Shown here: piece after piece, positions 27,805-37,069 of the stretch
Layout of the letters: each line of letters starts with the position of its first letter
Numbering within the stretch: the first letter of the stretch is position 1
Assembly (NCBI RefSeq): GCF_000156195.1
Contig: NZ_GG688317.1
Span: 311,400-375,399 of the forward strand
From: Bacteroides finegoldii DSM 17565
GTDB lineage: Bacteria; Bacteroidota; Bacteroidia; Bacteroidales; Bacteroidaceae
DNA: 64,000 nucleotides
Direction: 5' to 3'
Notes under the pieces: generated by a model
The model's database searches: none
Told to the model about the DNA's origin: nothing
The model's input: the letters and a program-made list of their open reading frames with translations, nothing else
Translations under genes and position numbers: made by a program

Positions 27805-30735
27805 TTAATAATACATCTCAATATACTGATAAGCCTTATCAAAAACTTCTTGATCTTTAATCTGGTAGTTAACCCACAGAATAGAACGTAGTTTCTTTTT
27901 TATCTCTCGCTGAGCTGTAATGCTTTTAAAAGCATCTTTAAACTTACGTACAATAGCTACCACATTTTCATCTATATCAGCAACTACACGTTCTACAATG
28001 ATAGGAGTATCCTCAGTTCTAATTGATTCAAACAACTCCGTAAGAGCAGCTTTAGCTTGTTCCCTCTTGTCAAGAGGTTGATTTGAGTTTTTTTCTTCCT
28101 CAAGCACTTCTTTAGCAAGGGTGAGCAATCCTCGGAGGAAATCAATACTAGTTATAAGATTTTCCTCCATATGACGGCGCAGTTCATCCAACTTCTCAGC
28201 AAATGCCTTGTAATTAGGGTCTCCATGATGCTCTCCTAACCTCAAACGAAGCATTTTTTCCACTTCCAATATCTTTTTAGGATTGTCTTTGGCTTGCTCC
28301 AACACCATATCAATTACATCTCCATCTACCACAAGATCCTCAAGTGGAGTCCCAATATCAATTGTATCAATGTTACGATGAATGATTTCAATGGTTTTAG
28401 CACCCAATAAAGTCCATATGAGTGAACCGCCGGTACTAACAGGACGTACACTTTGATATACCTGAGCCAGCCAAGTATAATCCGCCTGAAAAACAGCCAG
28501 CATTGCATCCGGGCTTACTGTTTCCCAAGCTTTAGCCAATCGTGAAAAATGTTTTGCAAAATTCGTTTTTGTAGACTCATCAAGTAAACATTGCTGAGCA
28601 GCCTGCAAACCTTCCCAACCACCGATTGTCCGGTCTACACCAGGGAAAAAGTCAATACATTCTTGCAAAAATTGAGGTATCAACACTTTTATCTCATCAA
28701 TATTCTTTACAACCGTTTTTACCGTCTCTTCATCAAAAGCAAGACTTTTGGCTACATTATCAAATACACCAACGAAATCTACAATCAGACCACATTTCTT
28801 ATCAACATTGTACTTTCTATTCGTGCGGCAAATAGCTTGTAACAACGTATGATCCTTCATTGGTTTATCAAGATACATACATTGCAAAATCGGAGCATCA
28901 AAACCTGTTAATAGTTTTGAAGTGACAATCACCATTTTAATCGGTGACAATGGATCACGGAATTGATCAAGAAGTTTTCTTTCTTGTTCTCTATCACGAC
29001 GGTATGTCTTATACTCATCAGCTTTATCACCAGCCGTATGCATAACGATAGTGGTTGCATCTTCCGTACCCAAAAGAGCATCAATCGCTTTCTTATATTT
29101 TACACAGCAGTCTCGATTATATACCACAACTTGGGCTTTCATGCCACTGGGCTCTACATACTCTTTGAAGTGATTTACAATATAACGTGCGACATCGTTA
29201 ATTCGCTTCTCTGCTGTAAAAAATGCTTCAACAGAAGTTCGTTTTACTAATTCGTTCTTTTCGTCCTCGGATATTTGATCGGTCAGTTCATCAAATTCTT
29301 CTTGTAATTGAGTTTCGTTAAGATGCATCTCTACCGGCACTGTTTGGAAATTCAATTCAAGCGTAGCTCCATCTTCAACAGAATTTTGGAAAGTGTATTT
29401 TGAAATATATCCACCTTTCTCTAAATCCTCATCAGCACCAAACGATTGAAAAGTATTCTTATCTCGTTTGTTGATAGGCGTTCCGGTAAGACCAAAGAAA
29501 AATGCATTAGGTAGTGCATTGCGCATTTTTTGTCCTAAATCCTTTTCCTGAGTTCGGTGTGCTTCATCTACCAATAAAATGATATTATCTCTTTCATTCA
29601 GTACACTATCAACATCTCCGAACTTGAAAATTGTCGTTATCAGAATCTTGCGCTGATCCTGCTTGAAAAATGCAACTAACTCATCTTTTGTCTTTGTAGA
29701 TTCTATATTAGGAATATCAGCACGAGTAAAATCGCCCGTTATCTGATCTTCCAAATCAATACGGTCATCAACGATAACAACTGTGGGAGCATGTAATTCG
29801 TTTTGCAAACGTAATTTTTGGGCAGCAAATACCATCAACCATGATTTTCCCGAACCTTGGAAATGCCAAATAAGACCTTTCTTCGGACCTTGTTTCTCTC
29901 GATATGTATTTAAGACACGCTGAACAATAGCTTCACCTCCTAGATATTGTTGATAACGGCAAACTATTTTTATTTTTTTGCCTGATGATGTTCCTGTAAA
30001 AACACTATAGTAACGATATATGTCAAGTAATCGGTTTGGTTGAACTAACCCCATTACATTACTTTTAACCGACTCTATTGTGCCATGCTGACGACCTTCA
30101 TCTTTAAACCAAGGCCCCCATTTGTCAACAGGAGCACAGATACCGGCATATTGAAGTTCTTTGCCTTCAGTAGCAAAGGTCAATATATTCGGAACAAACA
30201 TTTCTGGAATGCTTTTTTCATAATGCAGCATATCGATGGCTCCGTCAGCCCATGTTATCTGAGGGCGAACAGGAGATTTTGCTTCACCAACACAAATCGG
30301 AATTCCATTTATCAGATAAACCAAATCCAAACGTTTACCTCCATCAACAGAGCTACGTGGAAATTCCCATTGATTGGTTACGACACAATAATCTTCGACC
30401 GCATCTTCGCTAAAGAATCTGATAGGTATATATTCACCATCCTTTCCAAAAGGCTCTGTGTTTTCATTAAATAGCAATGTACGAAAACGATCATTGGCAG
30501 TCACCAATTCATCATAATTACCTCCACAAGTAATAGCAGCACGGAGTTTATAAATAACTTGCTCCGCTTGTTGATGTGTTATCGGATTCAACCTAATAAG
30601 AGCTTCCAATAGCCATGATTCAACAAGGACAGAATCAGAACTACGAGGTATATCCTGTGACTTTACATACTGCCAACCACTTTGGGTTGCAGCTTCTATG
30701 AGCATTTGCTCCACTGTATTGTCTTCGTTAAACAT
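27805..30735 (-). CDS. hsdR: type I restriction enzyme R subunit
   Basis: A 976-residue HsdR starting at ATG 30735 (MFNEDNTVEQ); the frame extends 24 bp further to a TTG that is unlikely to be used. An N-terminal nuclease domain carries RLDLVYLINGIPICVGEAKS (D...ExK). The SF2 motor has Walker A WHFQGSGKSWL, DEAH box LLVDEAHRTQ, SATs-like FGLTGTP and motif VI-like QAICRTNR. It translocates and cuts DNA as part of the HsdR-M-S complex. Length is normal for the family. It is the last complete R-M gene in the - strand operon, after hsdS, and appears intact. Confidence 0.95.
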   Translation of the reverse strand: MFNEDNTVEQMLIEAATQSGWQYVKSQDIPRSSDSVLVESWLLEALIRLNPITHQQAEQVIYKLRAAITCGGNYDELVTANDRFRTLLFNENTEPFGKDGEYIPIRFFSEDAVEDYCVVTNQWEFPRSSVDGGKRLDLVYLINGIPICVGEAKSPVRPQITWADGAIDMLHYEKSIPEMFVPNILTFATEGKELQYAGICAPVDKWGPWFKDEGRQHGTIESVKSNVMGLVQPNRLLDIYRYYSVFTGTSSGKKIKIVCRYQQYLGGEAIVQRVLNTYREKQGPKKGLIWHFQGSGKSWLMVFAAQKLRLQNELHAPTVVIVDDRIDLEDQITGDFTRADIPNIESTKTKDELVAFFKQDQRKILITTIFKFGDVDSVLNERDNIILLVDEAHRTQEKDLGQKMRNALPNAFFFGLTGTPINKRDKNTFQSFGADEDLEKGGYISKYTFQNSVEDGATLELNFQTVPVEMHLNETQLQEEFDELTDQISEDEKNELVKRTSVEAFFTAEKRINDVARYIVNHFKEYVEPSGMKAQVVVYNRDCCVKYKKAIDALLGTEDATTIVMHTAGDKADEYKTYRRDREQERKLLDQFRDPLSPIKMVIVTSKLLTGFDAPILQCMYLDKPMKDHTLLQAICRTNRKYNVDKKCGLIVDFVGVFDNVAKSLAFDEETVKTVVKNIDEIKVLIPQFLQECIDFFPGVDRTIGGWEGLQAAQQCLLDESTKTNFAKHFSRLAKAWETVSPDAMLAVFQADYTWLAQVYQSVRPVSTGGSLIWTLLGAKTIEIIHRNIDTIDIGTPLEDLVVDGDVIDMVLEQAKDNPKKILEVEKMLRLRLGEHHGDPNYKAFAEKLDELRRHMEENLITSIDFLRGLLTLAKEVLEEEKNSNQPLDKREQAKAALTELFESIRTEDTPIIVERVVADIDENVVAIVRKFKDAFKSITAQREIKKKLRSILWVNYQIKDQEVFDKAYQYIEMYY

Positions 30736-30767
30736 ATCTATGATTTTTATTGTTATCAATTTAATAA

Positions 30768-31829
30768 TTAAGCGATTTTCCCTAATTCGTCACTTTGTAT
30801 GTCATTCAAATATACTAAAGCTTTTTGAATGACAGATTTTGATTTGTCAGCTTGTTCTGCTATGGAAACAAACTTTAGTTGATCCCTCATTTGAGGGATA
30901 GCCATTTTTACTTTCTCCAAGTCCTTTCTTGTAAGACTTGGAAGAACCCCCTGTTTGTTAAGCTTCGTAAAATCGTATTGACAACACCAATAATAGAAGA
31001 ACTTTGGATGAAGTTTAGCCTTGTCAACATCGATACTAAAGGCCGTATCAACTATCCAGTAACCTGATTCCATGAAGATTGGATTGTTGATATTTCCTTT
31101 TCTGCCAAGAATCGTAGTATTTCCATTACATAATTTCTTTTCACCATAACACATAATACCACCACTACCACAAATTGGATAAGCACCTTCTTCCTGATAT
31201 TCTTCAGGATAAGCTTTTCCATTCGTAATAGTAACGACATCAGACCATGGTGTATCTTGACAGAGACCTCCAAACATCTCGATAAATTGCGATTTGAAGT
31301 CGCCAAATTTTGATTTATCGACCTGTTCTGCTATGAATACGAATTCAAGTTGTTTGTCCATTGGCGGTAAGATACAATCAAAGTTTCTTAACTCAGTGAG
31401 CGGCATTCGTGGCATTTTAGTACCTCCTGCTATATCATTTGCATAATTAACGAACTGATTACCCCGCAACAGATGACTCAAAAATACTTTATGCAATTTA
31501 CTAGGCTCTGGACGTAATGGAACCAGTTCTGTCGTTGCCATTCCAGGCTCATCTGGTATCACAACCTTGTTTAAATAAGGCCTTAATTTTGAGAATAGTA
31601 CATTCCCTTCATCAAAGGATTGAACAGATAAAGCATTCTCAACATCTTCATAGACCTTCTCTATTATCCTACCAGTATTTGATTCTATCATATCAAGATT
31701 CAATAGCCATATTTTGCCAGATAGTTGCTCTTTAGAAGGCATTTCCGGGGCGACATCTTTAATCTTAGCAGTCTTCCAACCTTTTGTATTCGTAACAGGA
31801 TTACCAAACATCTCGATAAATTGCGACAT
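30768..31829 (-). CDS. hsdS: type I restriction specificity subunit (second hsdS)
   Basis: A 353-residue S subunit starting at ATG 31829, just after the recombinase stop. It has two target-recognition domains: the first begins SQFIEMFGNPV, the second begins SQFIEMFGGLCQD, each followed by a TRD and a helical spacer with AEQ-x-DKSK. Both SQFIEMF segments lie in the 22-bp direct repeat described at 31271, 31805 and 33459. The gene is full-length in form and could be expressed or act as a donor cassette. It sits between the recombinase and hsdR. Confidence 0.9.
   Translation of the reverse strand: MSQFIEMFGNPVTNTKGWKTAKIKDVAPEMPSKEQLSGKIWLLNLDMIESNTGRIIEKVYEDVENALSVQSFDEGNVLFSKLRPYLNKVVIPDEPGMATTELVPLRPEPSKLHKVFLSHLLRGNQFVNYANDIAGGTKMPRMPLTELRNFDCILPPMDKQLEFVFIAEQVDKSKFGDFKSQFIEMFGGLCQDTPWSDVVTITNGKAYPEEYQEEGAYPICGSGGIMCYGEKKLCNGNTTILGRKGNINNPIFMESGYWIVDTAFSIDVDKAKLHPKFFYYWCCQYDFTKLNKQGVLPSLTRKDLEKVKMAIPQMRDQLKFVSIAEQADKSKSVIQKALVYLNDIQSDELGKIA
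31271..31292 (+). repeat. hsdS module repeat, copy A
   Basis: One of three identical 22-bp direct repeats beginning CAAACATCTCGATAA and ending TTGCGA (+ strand). On the - strand it encodes SQFIEMF at the start of the second recognition module of the downstream hsdS. It is a candidate crossover site for the adjacent recombinase. Confidence 0.75.
31805..31826 (+). repeat. hsdS module repeat, copy B
   Basis: The second 22-bp copy. It encodes the N-terminus (SQFIEMF) of the hsdS at 30768-31829, immediately after the recombinase gene. It is in the same orientation as copies A and C. Confidence 0.75.
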
Positions 31830-31830
31830 A

Positions 31831-32838
31831 CTAACCAATAAATTTGCGGTGAGACATTTTTACATTTGTCTGATTCACCATAGCATATTGCAATGTTGTA
31901 TCAAGACTTTGATGTCCTAAGAGATGCTGGACCTGCTCTATGGGCATACCTTTATCTATAGCCATTGTTGCCAAAGTGCGTCGAAACTTATGAGGATGCA
32001 CTTTAGGAATATTCAATTCACGTCCCAATCGACGCAATCGAATTTCCACGCCACTTATCTGTAGTCGATCATAAGGTGCTAATAACGAAACAAACAGCGC
32101 AGGATTGTCATCTATCCGTTCTGCCAAATAACGTTGTAAATGTATCTTTGTACGAGCATCGAAATAAACTCGACGTTGCTTATCTCCTTTACCGGTAACG
32201 ATGCATTCCCGGTTTTCAAAGTCTATATCGTTCCGATTGAGTTTGACCAACTCCCCGACACGCATACCAGTAGAGGCCAACAAATCAATCAAGGCTAAAT
32301 CGCGAATACCTTCGCAATGGTCACGCATTTGTTCTAACGCTTCATCGGAGTATGTTTCTTTGACTGTTTTTCCGACTTTTACTTTATGAATCCGACGTAC
32401 CGGACTCTTCACAATATAATCCTCATCCTCAAGCCATGAAAAGAAACTTGACAAAATGCGACGTATATTGTCTACCGTAACCTTTGTAGCACCGCTTGTC
32501 TGCTGATAATCATTTAAGTAATTACGCAAGTCATCAGTAGTGATATGGCGAATATTTTTTTCTATTTTCCTGATAGCATTATTTAATGTACTTCGATAAT
32601 AGTGTATCGACTTATCCGAACAACCTTCGACTCGTTTAGCCGACAAAAAACTATCTATTAATTCACTATTACCACTGCACTCTTCATTGTTCTTAGACGA
32701 CACGTTGATATCACGAAAGGCATAATCTAGCACCTTTCGTAATTGACTCATTTGCTCGTTGTTTAAAACTCCCAGCATAGCCTGCTCTATGTCATTAATC
32801 AGATTCTCTATCATATTATTAATAAATTTGTTATCCAA
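31831..32838 (-). CDS. tyrosine recombinase within hsdS locus
   Basis: A 335-residue XerC/D-type tyrosine recombinase. An N-terminal SAM-like core-binding domain precedes the catalytic domain with Arg in LASTGMRVGELVKL, HPHKFRRT (H-x-x-R), LLGHQSLDTT and the nucleophile Tyr in LQYAMV. All catalytic residues are visible. It lies between two hsdS genes in the same orientation. Recombinases at this position in Bacteroides shuffle hsdS halves to switch R-M specificity (established knowledge); the sites used here are inferred from the direct repeats. Its stop is 1 nt before the second hsdS start. Confidence 0.92.
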   Translation of the reverse strand: MDNKFINNMIENLINDIEQAMLGVLNNEQMSQLRKVLDYAFRDINVSSKNNEECSGNSELIDSFLSAKRVEGCSDKSIHYYRSTLNNAIRKIEKNIRHITTDDLRNYLNDYQQTSGATKVTVDNIRRILSSFFSWLEDEDYIVKSPVRRIHKVKVGKTVKETYSDEALEQMRDHCEGIRDLALIDLLASTGMRVGELVKLNRNDIDFENRECIVTGKGDKQRRVYFDARTKIHLQRYLAERIDDNPALFVSLLAPYDRLQISGVEIRLRRLGRELNIPKVHPHKFRRTLATMAIDKGMPIEQVQHLLGHQSLDTTLQYAMVNQTNVKMSHRKFIG

Positions 32839-32871
32839 TTAAGCCGCAGCTATCAACGTATCTCTCTTATT

Positions 32872-34011
32872 CTATCCGTTTATTAAACTCTTTATGACTT
32901 TATCGATATTTTCAATACACTGCTTCAATTCAAATTTTGATTTGTCGGCTTGACGGTAGATCTGTTCAAATTTGTTTTGTTCGTTTCTTGAAGGTAGTAC
33001 TATAAACTTAGCCATGAAATCCGACATACTTAAATTTTGAATGCCGGTAGTTTGACTTGCCATTGCTCTCATAGCAGCCTTATTGAGATTGTAGGAATTA
33101 TATAAAGCGTAGAACAAGTACACTGGATTTACAGATTCCTTAGGACGCAGTACCTGCGTAAAGTTATTAGGCAGATAATCACCTATTTCATCAAAAAATA
33201 CGACCCTACCAACCGGATTATCTTTAGTACCTCCAGACCTCTCCAAGATTGTATCACCTTGTTTGAGCTTTTTCCGTACAACTTTCTTAGGCTCAATATC
33301 TCTAGTTACAACATCTGTCAAATCAAGATATCCTTCATTAGTAAAGTTTGTTGTGCGAATCACTTTTATCGCATTCTCAGAAATCGGTTCGCTTCCCCAT
33401 TCCCCAGGGAATGTATCTGATACCAAATCTTCTAATTTGCAATAAGATTCAACGTTCTCAAACATCTCGATAAATTGCGATTTCACCATTTCATCAGTTG
33501 CTACAAGAAGTTTCTTGTAACTTTCCTTCAAACGATAGGCAGACCATACTTTGTCTGCTATTTCTTTTTGTTCTTGAATAGAAGGAAGATAAAACTCATA
33601 TTTTGCGAGTGTACTCCAATTCAAGAAATAGTTGACTCCTCCAGATTTATGCTCTTCACAATAATTCCAAAAATCATCACTTTGCATAACAAGAGCAAGG
33701 AACTCCTGAAGCAAGACCTTAGAATCTTTTGTCCCTAACACAAATGTTTTCTCAGAACAAATACCATCAAATTCAACCATCGAAGCCTTTCTTAAATGTG
33801 GATTTCTTGAGACTAATAATATATCGCCCTTTTTGAAGCCACAATAAAACATCGGACCAATAGTTGAACCCTTTATGAGACCACATCCTTGTACCAGCAT
33901 TTCATTGGACTCAATATGTTCACCTCCTACATAGTATAATAAAGAAGTATTTAATCTGTCTTCACGAGTATTAACTCGCGTTGCAACATCCTCAAACTTT
34001 ACCTTTGTCAT
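32872..34011 (-). CDS. hsdS: type I restriction specificity subunit (first hsdS)
   Basis: A 379-residue S subunit with two target-recognition domains. The first runs to about residue 180 and ends EIADKVWSAYRLKESYKKLL. Then KSQFIEMF (repeat copy C) opens the second, which ends QADKSKFELKQCIENIDKVI. It starts with ATG 34011, sharing one base with the hsdM stop (TAATG), so it is the S gene translated with hsdM. It defines the DNA sequence recognised by the HsdM and HsdR partners. The second module could be exchanged with those downstream. Confidence 0.92.
   Translation of the reverse strand: MTKVKFEDVATRVNTREDRLNTSLLYYVGGEHIESNEMLVQGCGLIKGSTIGPMFYCGFKKGDILLVSRNPHLRKASMVEFDGICSEKTFVLGTKDSKVLLQEFLALVMQSDDFWNYCEEHKSGGVNYFLNWSTLAKYEFYLPSIQEQKEIADKVWSAYRLKESYKKLLVATDEMVKSQFIEMFENVESYCKLEDLVSDTFPGEWGSEPISENAIKVIRTTNFTNEGYLDLTDVVTRDIEPKKVVRKKLKQGDTILERSGGTKDNPVGRVVFFDEIGDYLPNNFTQVLRPKESVNPVYLFYALYNSYNLNKAAMRAMASQTTGIQNLSMSDFMAKFIVLPSRNEQNKFEQIYRQADKSKFELKQCIENIDKVIKSLING
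33459..33480 (+). repeat. hsdS module repeat, copy C
   Basis: The third 22-bp copy. It encodes SQFIEMF at the start of the second recognition module in the hsdS at 32872-34011. Recombination between copies C and B would delete that module and the recombinase gene and join the first module to the other hsdS. Confidence 0.75.
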
Positions 34012-35534
34012 TAAAGTAGATTTATAAGTTTAGTGTATTCACTATGAATATTACAAGAATATTCTTGCCACTGTTCTATTTGTTCAGAAAATTTCAAAAT
34101 ATTTTCTGTTTGAGTTTGTTTTACATACAATTTTGGTGAAATAGAATACTCATTTTGGCTTATTGTCTTGGTATCAACTATACATGAACGATTATCTACA
34201 TTTGTATTGCCACGATACAATGAAACTATTTCCTCGACATGCTCTTCTGTGAGATAGCTTTCTCCATTCTTCCTTTCTACCAAATCTGTAGCACGAATAA
34301 AAAGTACTTGTTTTATTCGGTCGGATGGTTTCTTGCTACTGCATAGCATAATACATGCCTCCATTGGCGAGTTAAAGAATAGATTTTTACCTATGCTGAT
34401 AACACTATCGACCAGGTCTTCCTCGATAAGTTTACGCCGCATGATCTCTTCTTCCATTCGGTTTAATACACCATGTGGAAGCAGAATTGCACATCTTCCT
34501 GTTTTTTCATCCATTGAAGCAAGGATATGTTGTATAAACGCATAATCTGCCCTTCCCTGTGGAGGAGTACCAAGGAAATTGCGTCCCCATTTATCGTTCA
34601 TAAACTTCTCACGATTCCATTCCTTGATTGAATAAGGCGGATTTGCAAGAACTATATCAAACTTACGAAGATGACTTCCATCTAAAAATGCCGGATTCTC
34701 CAACGTATCTGCACATGCAATCGAAAAATCTTCAATTCCATTCAAATAAAGATTCATTCGTGCAATAGAAGAAGTCAAGCCATTCACCTCTTGTCCGAAC
34801 ACCTGTACACTCTGCCACTCTGCGCCTTTGTTGCGAAGATAGTCTAAACATTTAACCAACATACCTCCGGAACCACAAGTTGGGTCATAAATGCTTTCAT
34901 TCGGTTGTGGCTGCAGTATCTCAGCCATAAGTTGAACGACTGTTCTATTCGTATAGAACTCCTGAGCAGTATTTCCGGCATCATCGGCAAACTTTCCAAC
35001 AAGGTATTCGTATGCTTGCCCCATCTCATCGGCAGGACAAACCTTTAGGCTCAACGTATATTTAGAAAAATCCTCAATCAACGAAGTAATGATATTATCA
35101 GGCATCTTCGCCTTATTGGTCCAGCCATCCTTAGGTCCGAAAATACCTTCTAATCCTCCGATTTTTCTACCATCCATTTCCTTAGCAGGATTGGCTTGCT
35201 CAATGGCAATAAATGCTTCGACTAATTTATTACCAACATTTTCCGTCACCTCACGAACATCTCTCCAGTGCGCACCATCAGGAATACGGATGGGGAGATC
35301 TTCTACTTGCATACCTGCATACTCAACTCCTCCTTCACACACAAAACCTTCAAACTGCTCATCATAAACATCGGAAATGCGTTTGAAAAAAAGCAAAGGG
35401 AAAATATACTCTTTATATCCTGCCGCATCAATCTGACCACGCAAATGAGTGGCAGCCGCCCAAAGGAAACTTTTAAGTTCATCGAGCGTAATAGGGTCGT
35501 CCGGATGACGATATTGTTTTACTTTTTCTGCCAT
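34011..35534 (-). CDS. hsdM: type I DNA methyltransferase M subunit (second hsdM)
   Basis: A 507-residue N6-adenine methyltransferase. HsdM_N region: LKSFLWAAATHLRGQIDAAGYKEYIFPLL in outline. SAM-binding motif I is DPTCGSGGM, catalytic motif IV is NPPY, and AILLPHGVLNR follows. Length is normal. It is coupled to hsdS by a one-base overlap, so it is the most likely partner of that S subunit. A second, different hsdM lies 5 bp upstream. Confidence 0.94.
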   Translation of the reverse strand: MAEKVKQYRHPDDPITLDELKSFLWAAATHLRGQIDAAGYKEYIFPLLFFKRISDVYDEQFEGFVCEGGVEYAGMQVEDLPIRIPDGAHWRDVREVTENVGNKLVEAFIAIEQANPAKEMDGRKIGGLEGIFGPKDGWTNKAKMPDNIITSLIEDFSKYTLSLKVCPADEMGQAYEYLVGKFADDAGNTAQEFYTNRTVVQLMAEILQPQPNESIYDPTCGSGGMLVKCLDYLRNKGAEWQSVQVFGQEVNGLTSSIARMNLYLNGIEDFSIACADTLENPAFLDGSHLRKFDIVLANPPYSIKEWNREKFMNDKWGRNFLGTPPQGRADYAFIQHILASMDEKTGRCAILLPHGVLNRMEEEIMRRKLIEEDLVDSVISIGKNLFFNSPMEACIMLCSSKKPSDRIKQVLFIRATDLVERKNGESYLTEEHVEEIVSLYRGNTNVDNRSCIVDTKTISQNEYSISPKLYVKQTQTENILKFSEQIEQWQEYSCNIHSEYTKLINLL

Positions 35535-35539
35535 ATTGA

Positions 35540-37033
35540 TTATGCGTTAATGAGTAATGAAAATTCGTTCTCCAATCGCTTCACATCTTCGTATGCTTGT
35601 TTGAACTCAGCCAACACTTCCGCATAAGGACGAATTTCCTCCTTGTGGTAAACCACATAGCGATTGGGCGAAAGATTATACTCTTTATCTCTTATCTCCT
35701 GCAATGTAACGATTCGAGAATAGTCCTCTTCATCGGAGTAATTTTGATAAAGTGAATATAACCTATCTATATCATTCTCTTCTAAAATATTCTGCGCTCT
35801 CTTTTGAGTTAGAATTTGGGAACCGTCTATCATCAAAATCCGTCCGGAATGATGAGCCTGTTTCATTCTTCGTATTATCAAAAAGCACGGTGAAAGTCCA
35901 GTTCCATAAAACAATTTATCTCCTAATGTAACAACGGCTTCTATCAAATTACTTTCCACTAATTGCTTTCGTATTTCTGCTTCTTGATTTCCACGAAACA
36001 GAATACCTTGTGGCATTACAACAGCCATACGCCCCTTGCCAGAAGACATAGAACATATCATATGCTGAATCCACGCATAGTCACCACAACTATCACTCGG
36101 TGTGCCATAGATATTGCGCTTATATTTATCTGAACTCCATTCCGTTGCTCCCCAATTTTCAAGAGAAAATGGAGGGTTTGCTATAACACAATCGAATTTG
36201 GCGATATTACCACCTTGAAGAATTTTTGGGTCTCTCAATGTGTCGCCTTGCATTACATTAAAATCAGATGCACCATGCAGAAATAGATTCATTTTAGCAA
36301 TGGCCGCATTCACGACATTCTTCTCTTGTCCGAATATACTTCCACAGCAAAGAGAATCATCGTGCATATATCGTATAGCTTCGATAAGCATTCCTCCACT
36401 ACCACAAGCAGGATCATATACAGTTTCCCCCGGTTGCGGATCGAGAATATGCACTAATAATCTCACAACAGAACGAGGAGTATAAAACTCTCCAGCTTGA
36501 GCCTTACTATCATCGGCAAACTTCTTCAATAATATTTCATAAGCATCACCCATTAAGTCCGCAGGGTAATCCTTATTACCAAGTTTTCGTTTTGATAGAT
36601 GTTCTATCAGGTCACGAATCTTGCTGTCATTGAGAATTGCTTTGTTAGTCCATTTCTGAGATGAAAACATAGATAGCACCCCATACAATGTATCTGGGTT
36701 TGCTATCTCTATCTGCCTCATAGCACCGACTATGGCAGCTCCAAGATTTTCTGTACGCTCTCGGACTTCTTGCCAATGACAACCATCAGGAATAACAAAA
36801 CGATGTTGCTCTGGCAGAGATGCATACTCCTTATCACCACCACTTGATATTAAAGCTTCTTCTGTTTCTTCATCATAAACATCAGATATCCGCTTGTAAT
36901 AAAGCAAAGGCGTGATATAATCCTTAAAATTATCTTGGCTTACAGGACCGCGTATTATATTACAGGCCTCAAACAAAAAATTATATAAGTCCTGTGCACC
37001 TGTAAGCTCTTTATTTATTGTTTTTTTTGCCAT
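35540..37033 (-). CDS. hsdM: type I DNA methyltransferase M subunit (first hsdM)
   Basis: A 497-residue methyltransferase with HsdM_N (DLYNFLFEACNIIRGPV), motif I DPACGSGGM and motif IV NPPF, plus MAVVMPQGILFRG. It is clearly related to, but divergent from, the hsdM at 34011-35534 in layout and sequence, and both look intact. Type I systems usually have one hsdM, and the MTase complex uses two copies of it. A heterologous M pair here could be a heterodimer, or one may be acquired and redundant. It begins 36 bp after the ATPase stop. Confidence 0.93.
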   Translation of the reverse strand: MAKKTINKELTGAQDLYNFLFEACNIIRGPVSQDNFKDYITPLLYYKRISDVYDEETEEALISSGGDKEYASLPEQHRFVIPDGCHWQEVRERTENLGAAIVGAMRQIEIANPDTLYGVLSMFSSQKWTNKAILNDSKIRDLIEHLSKRKLGNKDYPADLMGDAYEILLKKFADDSKAQAGEFYTPRSVVRLLVHILDPQPGETVYDPACGSGGMLIEAIRYMHDDSLCCGSIFGQEKNVVNAAIAKMNLFLHGASDFNVMQGDTLRDPKILQGGNIAKFDCVIANPPFSLENWGATEWSSDKYKRNIYGTPSDSCGDYAWIQHMICSMSSGKGRMAVVMPQGILFRGNQEAEIRKQLVESNLIEAVVTLGDKLFYGTGLSPCFLIIRRMKQAHHSGRILMIDGSQILTQKRAQNILEENDIDRLYSLYQNYSDEEDYSRIVTLQEIRDKEYNLSPNRYVVYHKEEIRPYAEVLAEFKQAYEDVKRLENEFSLLINA

Positions 37034-37069
37034 CTAATAACTCTGTCAAATAGTGAATTTGAGATTCCT

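Noticed and set aside
31271..33480. Interpretation of the hsdS locus as a classical inverting shufflon
   Set aside because: All three visible repeats are in direct orientation; no inverted copy was seen in the window.
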